NCBI GenBank assembly: GCA_013399115.1 | Contig: VXAA01001508.1 | Coordinates: 327,507 to 391,506, forward strand | Direction: 5' to 3' | DNA: 64,000 bases | From: Anseranas semipalmata | Lineage: Eukaryota; Chordata; Aves; Anseriformes; Anseranatidae | Shown here: in pieces, positions 24,841-38,034 of the stretch | Layout: the number at the start of each line of letters is the position of its first letter | Position numbering within the stretch: position 1 is the stretch's first letter | Notes under the pieces: model-generated | The model's database searches: none | What the model was told of the DNA's origin: nothing | What the model saw: only the letters and a program-made list of their open reading frames with translations | Made by a program: the position numbers and the translations under genes

Positions 24841-26397
24841 CCCTTTCCTGAGGCAGATCGTTGATTTTGGGAGTGAACATTGACCTGACATGCTGTCGCT
24901 ATGAATGGGCTCCACAGCCACTAATCAAAGGTCGCTTTTTTTTTTTTTTTTAATTTTTTATTTGCTTATCTGGGAGTCCCCCCTGGGAGGTGGAGGCTTT
25001 CCGTGCCGGTGAGTCAGCCGGGCTGGGTGGCTGCTGTCGGAGGGAGCTGGGGCTGGCTGCGGCGCGGAGCCTGGCCCGCTGCCGTCCTGGGCTGACGCAT
25101 CCTGCAGGGAGGGAGCGAGTTGTCCCCGTTGCGGTAACGCCTAGACACCTCGGACAAAACCACGTTTTGCTGGGTCGGATGCTGTGTAGATGCTCGCTGG
25201 AGATAGCCGTGGTCTGGAAACGTTCATAGTCCGCAGAGGAAGGGAGGAGAAAGCAGCCGAAGTTTCAGGGTCATGGAGCAGTGGAAGCTGAGGACGAGGG
25301 CTCCTGTGGGAGCGCAGGCTGAGCAGCAGGGGTGGTCCAAGCCCTGGGTGGGAACGGGTGGTGATGGTGCCTCGTGGTGGCCCCAGCCCGTGGTGATGTG
25401 ATCCTGGCCACGAGCTGCCCCACCAGCTGTGTCTCTGGCACCATCAGTCGGGCACCTCCAGTGGAGAGCACCTGGTGTTTTGTCCATCCGTCTGTCCTGA
25501 CCCCGGGGATCAGGGGCGTCCCTGCCTGGTGGAGGGGATGCTCCAGCAGCTTCTCCTCGAGGCTGCCCGGGAAGCGCGGGGCGAAGTAACGGGGCTGGGC
25601 TCGGTGGGAAGCCTCCTCCTGCCGCTATGCAGTGATCCTGCACCTACATGAGGAGCTGCACGGGCACAGCTATTTCAATTTGTGTCGAAATAGTTTTCCT
25701 GTGCGAACCTGTCCTCTGCCTGACTTAATTAACAAAGCAAGATTATGTGCAACACCAAGCCTGCAAGAGGAGGAGATGTCAGATGACTTTGCATTTTTCC
25801 CTCTCCAGCAGCACTGGCTGGCCCCACGCCGGGCTGTCACGGGGCAGGGCCACCCCAGGAGCATCCTGGTGCCTCCCTGCGCCTGCAGCAAGGGGGAGTG
25901 GGGGCATTGCCCTCATTTACCTCCCGCCAGGCGTTTGTTCAAGGCTTTCCTAGCGCAGCACGTGGCACTTGGTGGCTTTCCTTTTTGGTGGTGCATGAGC
26001 AAGCATCCCCGCGTGGCTGTCCTCGTGCCCCATGATTTGGGATGTGAAATGGAGAAGATGCCGTGAGATGGCGGTGACCTGCGGAAGGATTTAGGGCTCA
26101 ATTTCCCATTGCAGTTTCCCCTTTCTATGCAGTTACCTCTTATTCCTGTGTTCAGAGAAATTGCTGGCTAATGCCAGAGTGGAGAACATCATTTGGTGAG
26201 ACTTTGGAGGTTGCTTATGCGGTAATGTTTAGTTTCTCTCCATCCCAGGGTAGGTGATGCAATGCACCTTCTGTTTCAGCGTTGCCTGCGCTGGTGAACA
26301 CGGAGTGTGGGGCTGCCGTGGGGTGTGTAAGGATCGTTGTGTGGTTTGGCTAACCTGGGCTAGCCATCCAACCTGCTCTAGCATTGCCAGTTCCCCT

Positions 26398-26434
26398 AAA
26401 AAAAAAAAACAAAAAACAAAAAACAAAAAAAACA
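26398..26434. repeat. (CAAAAAA)n A-rich repeat
   Basis: An A tract with C at regular seven-base spacing, matching the repeat at 23427 in unit and length. The flanking sequences do not look alike, so the two are independent simple repeats rather than a segmental copy. Confidence 0.85.
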
Positions 26435-29400
26435 CCCCTCTGCATTAGACACATGTAATGTATTATTGCTGTCCTTAATGAAAACAGGTGTACATTAAAA
26501 TGGGATTTTGCAAAGTTTCGTAAGTCGCTCCACGTGCCCATGCCTCAGTTTCCCCACAAGCAGAGGGGCGATGGGAAGCAGAAGCTTGGATGCGCTGCCT
26601 GGAGGCAACATCAGCTTTGCTTCGTGCCCTGGGCTGAAACACGCTGCCTGAGCGTGCAGCGCTCTGCTCCTCCGCTAACTGAGCAGCCGCTCCTCGCTGC
26701 TGGCCGGGGCAGCTCTGCAGCGTGCGATCCTGGTTCAGCTGTGCTTCGTGCCGCAGGCTTGGCATAAGTCATGTTCGAGAGATCTGCTGTCACACACTTC
26801 CGTTTTAAAAAGAAAAAAGATAATGCATGCATATAAATGCCAAAGTGTTAATTCAGAGATGCTTTGCCCCCTCGAGGGGATCTCATGCTTTGTGTTCGTA
26901 TTAGAAAGAATTAAAGCGGAGCGTCCCTGAGAGCATTTGTACATGGCTGTGCCCTGGAGCAGGGATGCTGCGAGGCTGAAAGGGGGGCGCTGATGGCTGG
27001 GCAGCATCCGTCCCTGTATGCCTTCTTTGTGGTGGGCCTCTCGTTTGAGAGGCTGCGCTTGTGACCCTTACTCCTATGGATTTACAAGAGCACTGCTGGT
27101 GAGAGTAAGGTCAGCAGCGCCGGACAGTATCCTTTGTGAAGGTCTTTGAATAAGAGCTGGGGTTTCTGGGGGAGCTGGGCAGGGAGAGCTGTTCGCAGGG
27201 CTTGCAGAGGTGTTCGGATGTGGAAAGATGCAAAGAAATCATGGGGGAAAAGGTGAAAACAGCATTGGTTCTGATGGCATTGGGAAGCACCTGGGCAGGT
27301 CACAGGCTGCACCCAGCCTGAGCATCATGCGGTGTGAAGCCACGTGGGGCAGAAATTAGGGGGTTGTTGGTCAGAAAATGCAGATCCATTGAAATTCAAG
27401 GTTTTTGTGGAGCTTCACCAGCCTGGGCAGGAAGGGGCTCCTCGTGGCAATGGTTTGAGAAGAGAGACCTTGTTCTCAGGGCTTCTGCCCAAACCAGCCA
27501 CGGAGGGTTTTCTGAGGGAAGGCAGTGGAGTTTTCATTTTGCATGCAGAAAATTCTCATTTTATGTCATTAGTGTCACCACACTCTCGGAAATGTCTTTT
27601 TCTTTTTGGGTGGGAAATGTTTCCATCCTGTTGTATCTCAGCAGCCCAGTAAACCACACTGGGCACCGCTCCCCTTCAGAGATCAGGCCCTGGAAACCCA
27701 ACTTCTCAAGGACTTCCAAAAACATCCCCAAAAAACACACATTTTTTCCTATTTCAGAAAGACTGTGCTCCCTTTCATAGATCGGCCGAGCACAAGTGGT
27801 GGCTCATTATCTCCAAGCAATGCCTTGTCAGCATCCCTCTGCCAAGAACAGTTTTTTTTCGTAGCGGAAATTGCTACATGTGGACGTCATACATGCAGAA
27901 GAATACCCTGATAGAGCATATTTTTCTGTATGCTTTAATTATCTAAATATCTCTTCCGTTACAGACTCTTGTATCCTTTACATCTGATTTAGCTCTCCTC
28001 CTCTCTTCCCCCACAAGCAGGTAAACATTGTACCTGCACCCATTTTTATCGGGTTGCAGATGGGAGAGGGAAACAAATGAGCGATCAGGCACAGCAGCAG
28101 TGAGCGGCAGATTGTTATCATCTCTCCTACAGTAATTGTGGCTTCTCAGAAATCCTGTTGTTTTGTTGATTTTCCAACAGGCTTTGCCGTTCCTGTGTTG
28201 CCTCTTGCAAACTTGCTGCTCTGGTGAAGGTTGACTGCCCTCAGAAAAATACTGGCACAGCTTTTCAAGCTCTCATGGCTGAATTCTGGTTCTGGGGAGG
28301 TGGTGCCCGGCCTGATTTCAGGCCACGCTTGTTGCCCGTGCCTTTGCCTTCTCCCTGCAAGGAGGTGTCAGTAGAGATCTGGGGGATGGAGGGCCTACGC
28401 TGTGCAAAACCACCATGTCCAGTGGAGACCAGCCCCTTCTCCCGGCCTTCCCCACGGATGTGTCCTCTTCTGCACCAGGCTGGCCATCCCATCCCCATAT
28501 TGCCCTGATCTCCAGGGATGCTGTGGGCCGCTGGGACGCACCGTATGGGGCTGGGATTTTGTGGTTAGCTAGGCTTTCACTGCTCCTCCATAGAGGAGCC
28601 CATCCAGCCTTGTTCTCCGGGGCCATCGTGGTCTCCCCATTGCCACCGAGGTCCCCATGGGTGGTGCTGGGGGCACTGGGGCTGGAGGTGCCCGGCTTTC
28701 CCGTGACGCAGGGTGTCCCCGGCAGGGGGGACACGGCAGCAGCTGGACAAGGTGGCCCTTTGACATTTACAGAGTGGCCTTTCAGAGCCGTGAAGGGTCC
28801 CAGCTCTGTCGAGGGCTGCCATATAAACAGATGCCATCCCCCGGCACAAAGCGAGGAATGCGGCGCACAATGGCCCAATGTTTGCCGCAATAAAGCCCCG
28901 CTTCTTCTGCCCGCCACAAAGGCAGCTCAGAGCCGGGCGCGGGGCTCGCCGGCCGCGGTAACGCTTCCACGAAAGCGTTTTGGCTTCCAGCGGTGTTGGA
29001 GGGAGCCGAGGGAGCAGGGAGGTGAAACCTGACCGTGTGCTATACGGGGCTTTTTCCTGCTCACCGTTTCCCCACGTGTTAGCATTCACATTAATTGACC
29101 AAAAGGAAAACCAACACATAGGTTACGATGGTTCTCAGTTTGCTTAGGGCAAGCGTTAATAGCCTTGGTTTTCCATGGAAGCGTCTTGCAGCGTTCAGTT
29201 TTCGGACGGTAACTTTTCCGTGCTGCCCACAAAATGCGGGAGGACTCATCCCCCGGCTGCTGGCAGGCACCGCAGAGAACCAGCACAAAAGGAGCCGCGC
29301 TCGCTGGAAAAATGCACCATTTTTAGCAACATCTCTTCTGAATCCTAATCTTTCGCAGCATCCTTTTGTCTCATCCCATCAAAGTGTGACAAAGCCTTTT

Positions 29401-29903
29401 CACGAGGGTTGTTTTACAGATGCTCGCGCTTCGGCAGCGTGTTTTTCCTCATTCATACAGAGCGCTGTCGCCGCTGTTAATTGTGCGCATTACAGGCACA
29501 CCTCGGGCCCTGCTGTGATGAATGATCCGCCTGTCTTTATGGGAGGTTTATGCTCACCATGGAGGTAGCAGCGGCTGGCAGGGGATGCGCAGGCAAAGCT
29601 GGGGACACCGCGGGGCTTGGGTCAGGCTGGCCATCGCCCTGGTGCTCCTCTCTTTGGGCTCGTTGGCTTGGCTAGGGATGCTCCTGGCAAACAACGTGGT
29701 GCTGGGCGATGCTGCGGTGCGACAGTGTGTGTGCTTTGTGCTTCAGAGTGGAGCAGGAAGATGGGAAATGTATTTGGCAAAGCTTTCCTCCAAAGCCATG
29801 GGAGCTTTTGTGTGGCCCATCCACATGGTATGTCCTCCTATGAGACCTGTGGGAGCTCCCTCCTTCTCTTAATCTGCTCCAAAATCATGCCAGTCTCATA
29901 TAT

Positions 29904-29971
29904 TAAAAAAGAAAATTAAAATAAAAAAAGTAAAAAAAAANNNNNNNNNNNNNNNNNNAAAAAAAAAAAAA
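29904..29971. repeat. A-rich tract containing an 18-base N gap
   Basis: AT-poor sequence gives way to A-rich sequence at 29904. Eighteen undetermined bases occupy 29941-29958, and pure A resumes to 29971. This is a sequencing or assembly gap inside a homopolymer-rich tract, and its true length is uncertain. Confidence 0.9.
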
Positions 29972-32900
29972 GGCACAAAAGCTTGGTGCTGGGACATTTC
30001 GGTCAGCTTGGGCTTGGTCCGGCAGCCCCTGGGCTCTCAATGGCAGCTGGGCATGCAGGTTTTTCTGGCAGCTGGGAAAACATTCAAAATGAATTTCTCC
30101 CTTCCCTCCTCCTTGGTAAGAAAAAAAAAAATAGAAGAAAATAAACCATTAGAGCTTGCTAAGGGTTTTCTGTTACTCCATTAAACAGTGCACAGCATGC
30201 CTCCGAACAGCCCTTAAGGCTGTGGTCCTCTGTCTTCCCATCCATCTTGTGTCTGTCATGTCCCCTCTCGCTTAGGGGTGTTTCTGTGGAGGTCTAGAAG
30301 CCCATGGCAGCTGCACATGGCGATCTGTCTCGGATCACAGATATTTTAATGCTTTTTTTTTTTTTCCTTGCAACAAGGCTATCAGTTCCTGTGCTGAGCA
30401 GCGCATGGTTTGGGCACTGCCCAAGCTTCCAGGTGCAGCCCATCCCATCCGTGTGTCCATCCCTGGCCGTCCGTCCTGGTTGGAAATGATCCATGTGATG
30501 CTCTGCGGCTTCAGGCCAGGCACGAGGCAGGATTTCGGAGGTGTTACCTTGAAGTCTTCGTGCTCTGATCCTGGGACGTTTCCAAGCGGTGTTAAAACTG
30601 ACTGCAGGCCTCCGTTTACCAGTACCAGAGCAGCGTATGCAGGGGGGTCTCTGCTGTCTGCACTTAACTTCTGTACCCCCAAATCTGCAGCCCCGGGTAA
30701 AATCCCCCCACCAGGGACTGTTTTCTTGCCGTTAGCAGCCCGAATGGCTTGGCAAGGGATGGGGTTTCCTGCGGCCAGTGGCCGCTTCCCCCTCGGTGTG
30801 GGATGCAGGGGGCTGCGGTGCGTGGATGACTTGGTGGTGCCATACGTGGTTGTTGCAGTGCGTGTGTAAGATCCAGGGGAGAGCGCGGCTGGCAGGAGAC
30901 TTTGGTGACTGGAGGTCTGGTTTTGTCCCAGCGCATCCCTGCATCAGTTCTGTGAGAGCTAAAAATTGGCTGGCTTCGGTGGAGTTAATCATCATCTGAA
31001 ATGGAGCTGAGCAATTGATGTTGCTGCATCAAAATGTTTCCTCCTGCCTTCCCTCTCCTTCCCCCCACCTCCCCCAAAACAGAAATTCCTGGCTTAGGCT
31101 CAGAATCCAGCTCAGTTCTCACTGCGCAAGTATTAAACTGTGGGTCTTTTCTTTCAAGTTTCTGGATTTTTATGGGCACAATTGGTCTGTTAACAGGACT
31201 TTTTTGTGGTTTCAATGCATTTATATCATTGACCTTTGCTTTAAAAAGTGTCTGACAGTCTTTACTGGACTGGAGCTATGAAAAGGAGTGTTGTAAGCGG
31301 GCTTTATTCTATAGAAGCAATGACCACAGGCAAAGCTTTATATTTGCTGAGTGATTTAATTCTTGCACATGCAGAACCTGGCTCTGTGCCATATGTAACA
31401 TGTTGAGAAAAGGTCTGCTTGAGAGGCATTAAAACCAAACTTTCCAAAACCATTTTTTTTTTTAAATAGCTTTCTTTCCTGTTATTTTTAAGCTAACAAG
31501 TAAAATCAAGGGACGCTGCCCCAGAATGCTGCATTGAGCTCTAGCACAGTCACTGGGGAAATAAACCTTTAAAAAATGACGTGGGAGTCTGCGTGGAGGG
31601 GTGCCAGCCGGAGGAACAGCAGAGTGTCATTAAAATAAAGGCTTGAACGAGGGACAGGAGAGAATAAAACGGGGCACCCTGGACTCCAGGGAAATCCCCG
31701 GAATTGGTTGTTTTTCCATTCTTGGCTCTGCCCATCCCCTGCCTGCTTACAGGAATATCTGCCCAGTAGTGGTCAGAAGCAAATAAAAACAAACTGCTTT
31801 TTGTTTGCTCTTGTTTTAAACACTGTGGCAACGTTTGGATTAATGTTAGGTCTTGTGAAAAGCTTTTTAAAAGTCAAACATACTGAGCTGCTTAACAGCA
31901 TCCCTTCAATTCTACATCTGCCTGCTGCAATTCCAGATAATGGTCTGGAGAGCAAGGAAAAGAGCAAGGACCGTATTTCTTTTTCCCTTCTTGTAATCAG
32001 CCCATTAAATATGCCTGAAATTTCATATTCTGAAAGTATTTAATTGTGCAGCCTCTTGGGCTGACTTCTGTATTTTGGTGTGCCTTTGAATATTTCCTCT
32101 TCCTTTGGCAAGCAAACGAACAACAGAAATACTAAATTATGTTAATTTCTAACAGAAGCAATGTCTTCCCAAAACATCGCAATCAACTGCATTTTAATTA
32201 AAAACAACACATCAACAGTGCATCAAGCCACTTAAAGCCTCAGCCTCTATTAGTTTTAATCAACAGATTTTTTCCAGGGGCTTTCAGAAGCAAATCGTGC
32301 ATTGCTCGCCCTTCCCCGGGAGGAGCGAGGGAGAACAATGGGTTATCGGCGTGCAGGCACACCGAACCCTCAAATGCTGAGTTAAAGAAGGGGGTGAGGA
32401 GGGCGGAGGCTGGACAGGAGAGAGCTAAGGGGAGGGTGCATCCCGCGGTGCCCGGGGATGCTCCGTGGGTGGTACCCGAGCCGCTGCTGCGGATAACCCC
32501 ATCTCCTGCAGGGGACCAAATCGTGTTTATTTGGATTGTTGTTGCGGTTTCCCTGTGCACGCAGGGCTGACTTTACCCCAGGGCTGTTGGAGATGTGGAG
32601 AGGCATTTCTGTGCTCTGCTCGGGCGGTGGCAGCTCCCAGGTGTGCAGGAGGGAAGGGCCGCAGCTGGCGGTCACTGTGCTGCGGGGCCGATGGGAAAGA
32701 GCCTTTTGTGTGATTTCTCTGCGATTTAGGCCTAAATGCTGTTGCTTATGAAGGCAATCGGTTAGAAACCTCTACGTGGAGAGACTGTCAAAGAAAGCCA
32801 AAGGAACGAGGGTATCCTTTGCCTTATATACCCTCCTGGCTATATGTACCTGGGTATAAATACCCTTCCAGCTGTGCCTGGAAGCAGTGAATGGGATCCC

Positions 32901-33305
32901 TGAGTGCAGGTGGGTGACATCTGCCTGGGATGAAACACGAGTGAGGACACCTGAGCTCTGTGCCAGCTCCTGGGGTGCAGGTGGTGAGCAGCAGGCTGCC
33001 TGCTCGCCCGAAAATGCGGGAGGTGCTGCTCCACATGGATGCAGAGGGGAGGCGATTGTCCATGCGGGTGTGAGGTGATCAGGGTGTCCGAGTGTCTGCA
33101 GAAGCCGGGACCAGAGGCTCTTGGAGCATCCTGGTGGATGGCTTTGGTCCAAGGCTTTCCAGAGGCACCGATGGTTCCTGGTGCCCTGCTGGAGATGTTG
33201 CAGGGGTGACTGGTTTTGCAGGGACGTTCCACATACCGGCCGTGGGTTTGTACGTGGGATGCCTCACAGCACGCCCAATTTCACGGTTCGTTTCTCTCTG
33301 TGCAG

Positions 33306-33445
33306 CGATGGGAAATGCCAGTGTAAAGTTGGTGTGACGGACCTCAAGTGTGACCGGTGCAGTGATGGATACTACAGGCTCAATGAAACCACCTGCGAGC
33401 TGTGCCAGTGCAACAACCACTCCAAAACCTGCGACCACCTAACAG
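33306..33445 (+). CDS. MEGF9: MEGF9 exon 3 (laminin-EGF modules 2-3)
   Basis: The acceptor is CTCTCTGTGCAG and the donor is ACAG|GTGACA. One base completes the Asp codon from exon 2, 46 codons follow (DGKCQCKVGV through NNHSKTCDHLT), and one base carries over to give Gly. The CQCKVGV, CDRC and GYYRL motifs finish module 2, and CELCQCNN opens module 3. NET in the GYYRLNETTC loop is a glycosylation sequon. The sequence is close to the mammalian exon. Confidence 0.96.
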
Positions 33446-36400
33446 GTGACAGTCTTTCCCCTCGTGACCACAGTGTATGCTAACTTTGCCTCCCTGTCTC
33501 TGTTTTTTGCCATTTTCATTCAGCAAACTTACGCTCCTGCCCTATTAATCTGTGTCTTTGTGCCTTGAGTGCTCAGGATCTTCACCTTAAACCTGAAATG
33601 AAGCTGCAGGGCAAGGCTGGAGGAGGCCTCCCTCAATGAGGGCAATAAAGGCTGCGAGATTTACTCCAGGCTGCAGTGCAGAGCCTTTATCCCGCGGCCT
33701 CTATCGGAAATCAGTGCTCCATTGTTCCCTTACACAAACACACAACACGGGCTTTTAAGGAGCTTTTGTTTAACTGCTGTTTACCTGGAAACATATACTG
33801 TACTGGCAGTGACGTAAGGTGACTATTATTGCCACAGCCAACGTAATTAGTGCTGGAAAATACTGGCAACACCTAATTAATATTGCCCACTTCTTATGAG
33901 TTTGCCTCGTTCATTTTCCTTGATCATTTCTTTGACTGTCTCTCACTCATATGGATGTTGGAGTGCAAATGTTGAGGCACCTGTGCTTGAAGAGCTTAGG
34001 GGAGGACAGGGAGGAAACCGAATGCTTTCCCATCCCCACTGGAAGGAGAAATCCCGGAGGAGCAGTGCTGTGTGACTGTCTGCGCAGTCCCCGCTTAGCA
34101 ACAAAACTCACCCTGCAAAACTCAAATTCTCATCAGAACTTCCAGGGTGGAATGCAATTCTGTCATATTTATCCAGGAGCTTAGAAAGGAGCAGTAATTT
34201 CAGAAATGCTGCAGAGTTTTTTTGATAGCTGGCAGAGAGGCAGAGCTCATCAAATATGGTATTCTGAGCAATTTTGGCACCGATGTCTGTTCCCCCATGG
34301 CCTGCGTGTTTGCAGCAGAGGAACAGGCAGCCACAGCGCCGGCTGTGCCCAGGCAGTGCCCTGATCCTGCTCGGCAGAGAAGGTGTTTCTGTGGGCCTGG
34401 GGGTAGCGGCAGACGCCAGATCCGCGTTCCTTGAGGATGAATTGTTGCATTCATTCCTATACTGAATTTTAAGTATGTGCTTATGTCCTACTAATATTGC
34501 AGGATATAAATTGTACCTAAAGCTGTGTACACATCAGCTGTGTTGCTGATTTGGAGCTGGGCGTGTGGGTTTTGTGAAGGAGTAAGATAATCTGCTCTTC
34601 CTTCTTCTCCCCCGATGTTCCCCCCCTCTCTTGATTCAAAGCCCCAGCGCAGCCGTGGCCTCCAGGCTGGGGCTGCTCCGGGTGCCCTGCGGCTGGGGTG
34701 CTCCAGCCCCGGCAGCACAGCAGAGAAAAGCCCTCATTTTGGTTAATGACCTATTGTTGATTTCACAAAAATCCCTTTTTTTCCCCCCTTTTCCTCCATC
34801 TGCTTTATGTGCTGCTGGGGATGGGGGAACCCAACAAAACCAGAACAGAGAACAGTCAATAAAATTGAGATCTGACGCCTCACAAGTAACACAGTGTGCT
34901 CAGCCTGCTCTAGAGACTGCACTTTGTGTGACCTCCCCAGCTTTACATCAACTGTGTGCAGTCTTTGTCAAATTTTCAAGGTTTTTTTTCTGCATTAATG
35001 CCGTACTTTGGGCTCCCTCTGGCGGCTCTGCAGCCATCCCTGTGCGGCCTTGCTCAGTGTAGCTCTGCCCAGGAGGAATATTTGAAATTATTGGGCTGGA
35101 AATTGGGCAGCCAGAGCTCCCCAGGCGGCAGTGCTTCCTTCAGCGCGACCCTCGTGCCTGGCATCATGGCTGTGCAACGAGTTCAGCTGCATCCGTCCAG
35201 CTGGGGTACGACCGGCTCTGATCCTTCCCCAGGGTGTTATCAGGGTGGGAAACGCTATTAATTATTAAGGCTTTCCACATTGATACCCAATTGCTTTGCA
35301 TGGCTGAGCAACCTGCTGACTCATTGGAAACAGCCATTTCGTGGGGCTGGTAGATAAACGCGGGTAATTTCCACTGACAGGAAAGACGTTGGTCCTGAAA
35401 TGACCACGACCGTGCAGCAAACACAGGTGTGATCCCAGATTTATGCCACCACGGCTGCCTGCAGAGCACGGTTCAAGGCACCCTCGGTGCTGATCAGGCA
35501 CGTTGACTTTCCAGGAGCCGGTCTGTGCCGGGCATCCCGGTGAAGCAGCTGATGGAGGGCTGCAGAAACAGAGAGCAGATGATGATTTTCCCCTCTAACC
35601 CTGACACCTCTCCCACAAAACCCACCGGCTCGTGTCTGACAGGCGCCCCGGGTGCAGAGCAAACAGCATGTGGGAGCTGACGCCGTGCGGGCGTCCTGAG
35701 TCACCGGGGTGCTGCCAGCCCCACCACGGCTGAATCAGCCTCTTCCCAAAATCAGCGGCCGCCAGGGTTTGCTTCCTGTTGTTGGCACAAGGGTTGGCTG
35801 CAAGGACACGCTGGGGATGCTCGGCTGCAGAGCCTTCGCTGGGGAAGGAGAGGAGTAGGAGCTGTTCAGTGTGTTGGGCTTGCAAGGGAGCCGAACTGCT
35901 CCAAAATTAGTGAGAAAATCTGCTGTGGTTTTTTTTTTAACAGTCAGCATTAACCCAATTCAGGATTTTAGATGTGGTTCATGTTGATAGAGACTTTTCC
36001 ATACCCCTGCAGCAATGCTAGCTTAGCTCAGTAAACCTGCTGTTGGTGCTTAGATGCGCAGTGAATAAACTGTGCTGTGCCACCCTGGTTTGTTATAAGG
36101 TGGCTGTTGCCTTCTGAGAGTCTTGTACAGGGGATTTAATCAAAAAAGCATCCCTCAGGTCACCGCCACCTCGACAAGGAGCCTGCTGAATTACAGGATG
36201 TTCCTGTTGATGGATGGGCTTTAGGTTGAGGCTGCCTTTTTATAACTAGGAAGATTTTTCTTTCTCTGTTCACGATAATATCAAAATGCAATTTAGAGGG
36301 CCATTAGGACACAGCCTCTTCTAAGACACAGCTTGTCGGTTTTCTGATTCAGGGGCTTCCCCAGGAAGGGGCGGGGGCTCACGTGAGCCCCCAGGTCTCC

Positions 36401-36978
36401 TCTGCTTCTCCAGGAAGGTCAGTGCTACTGCTGGCCGGTGCCTGAAGCAAACAGCCCTCCTGTGGCAGGTATGGGGGAGCTGGAGCCACGCTGGTGGCAT
36501 GGAGCCATCAGCCCCCAGAGCAGGACGGGGGCATTTATTTACCCTTGGCCACCAGCTCTGTGGTGTAGGAACACAAAAAGGAGCAAAGACATAAGCTGGA
36601 GGGACTTTTCTTGAGAGTAGGGGAGTTTAAGCATCAAGATCCTGGCTTGCTGTCACAGATGCCAACCAAAACCCCTTGTGTTGAGGAACATTTAATATTG
36701 ATGGCATGTATTTACCTGCACTGACCTTTAAAAGTGATGAGCTGTGGGCGTCTCTGCTGGGGCTACCTACTCTTTCGTGTTATGTATATGTGGAGTGGGG
36801 GGTGACCCTCACTGGGTCATAAGAGGCCAGGACTGGTCTCACGGTTGTGTTTTGGCCAGAGGGCATCCAAAATCACCTGTGAGCTCTGGTAATTGCGAGC
36901 ACTCCAGGCAGATTCTTGCTCCAAATGTTCTGCTCCAGTTTCTGCTGCTGACCGGCTGCTTGTGCTCCTGTCCCCCAG
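33446..36978 (+). other. MEGF9: MEGF9 intron 3
   Basis: A 3.5-kb intron with GTGACA donor and CCTGTCCCCCAG acceptor. No repeat body or exon was recognised. An AT-rich island near 33.72-33.95 kb contains CCTAATTAATATTG. Confidence 0.85.
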
Positions 36979-37113
36979 GCACCTGCCTGCACTGCCAGGG
37001 CAACACGGAGGGGAAGCACTGCGAGCTCTGCAAGGAGGGCTTCTACAGGAGTGCCCATGCCTGCCACCGCTGCCCATGCTCCACTGTGGCATCGACCGGC
37101 ACCTGCCGAATAC
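36979..37113 (+). CDS. MEGF9: MEGF9 exon 4 (laminin-EGF module 3, start of 4)
   Basis: Two bases complete Gly, 44 codons encode [20 protein letters not shown] onward to [11 protein letters not shown], and one base (C) joins exon 5 to give Gln. The donor is AATAC|GTAAGG. CxxC pairs and the GFY motif are typical of laminin-EGF modules. Module 3 has CLHC in place of the usual CxC, as in the mammalian protein. The extra open frame beyond 37113 is intronic. Confidence 0.96.
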
Positions 37114-38034
37114 GTAAGGCTTTTGTTTTGGTCTGATTCCTCTGATAATGAGCACAGCTCTTCTCAACGTGTTTCAATTAAATAGCTACTCAGAGTGCAT
37201 CAGCCTAGGGGGCGGTTTGTAGCCTGCGAATCTCCCTTTGGTGGGACTGGGACATCTTGCTGGGAGCAACGCCTGCCCCAGGAGCCTGGGGAGGCTCGTG
37301 GCATTTTGCTGATGCTTGCGTTGCTCTCGCGAGAGCGGGCGCGCAGCAGAGGTGTCGGAAGCCCTTTGCTGCCGGCTGCAGCCGTGGCAGAGGCAGATCA
37401 GTCACCACGTGGCTTGCTCTGAAGAACCTGCAGAGTTTTGCAGAGAGAAACCGCTGGGCTTGTGGCAGCAGGGAGAGGTGCAGGAGATGCCCAGCAGCAC
37501 CATGCAGCTTTTGGACACCTCTGGGAATCGAAACAGATTTCCCTGTCTTCCCTCTCTGTTTTGATGTAACAGAGAGAAGTCATAGCTGTAATAAACATAT
37601 GTAAGACTTTTTCGTTTTTGAGATTTCCTTGATCAGTTTTGCAATCAAGCCTCCTCTGGCCTCATATAGGCCACAAAGTTCCTGCAGATTGCTGACATCC
37701 CCAGTACAGTTCCAGCTGTTTCCTGAAATTGGCTGCTTGAGATGGAAGCTTACAGGAGCAATCATCTGCTTGCTTAGCAACGTGTTGAGCATGCTCTGTT
37801 ATGCTGGTACAAGGCATCAGAAACCCACAAAGCTTTTTTTTTCCCCTAGAAACAGGAGATGTAGCAGTTAAAATTTAAGCCCAAAATATAATTCTTTGAG
37901 ATTGATTAACACTCAGTGGCTGCTGATTTTTGGCAAAGTGGTTTATAGTCAAGTCCCACAGAACAAATCCCACAGCGGGTGTTTCTCTGCGAGGGACTAT
38001 GGCACATACCTCTTTTGCTTTCTCTATTCTTTAG
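37114..38034 (+). other. MEGF9: MEGF9 intron 4
   Basis: A 0.92-kb intron, GTAAGG to CTCTATTCTTTAG. No repeat or other feature was recognised. Confidence 0.9.

Larger units (their letters stand above)
22566..33305 (+). other. MEGF9: MEGF9 intron 2
   Basis: A 10.7-kb intron with GTAAGT donor and TGTGCAG acceptor. It holds A-rich tracts near 22.68, 23.43, 24.82, 26.40, 29.9 and 30.12 kb, an 18-base N gap at 29941-29958 and AT-rich islands near 27.88-28.2 and 31.8-32.25 kb. I see no exon or recognisable transposon body in it. Confidence 0.85.

Noticed and set aside
25670..25693. Inverted repeat CTATTTC ... GAAATAG with a 10-base loop
   Set aside because: Seven-base arms are expected by chance in a window of this size, and nothing nearby supports a structured RNA.
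23427..26434. Paired (CAAAAAA)n repeats considered as a segmental duplication or target-site pair
   Set aside because: The similarity is confined to simple sequence and the flanks are unrelated.
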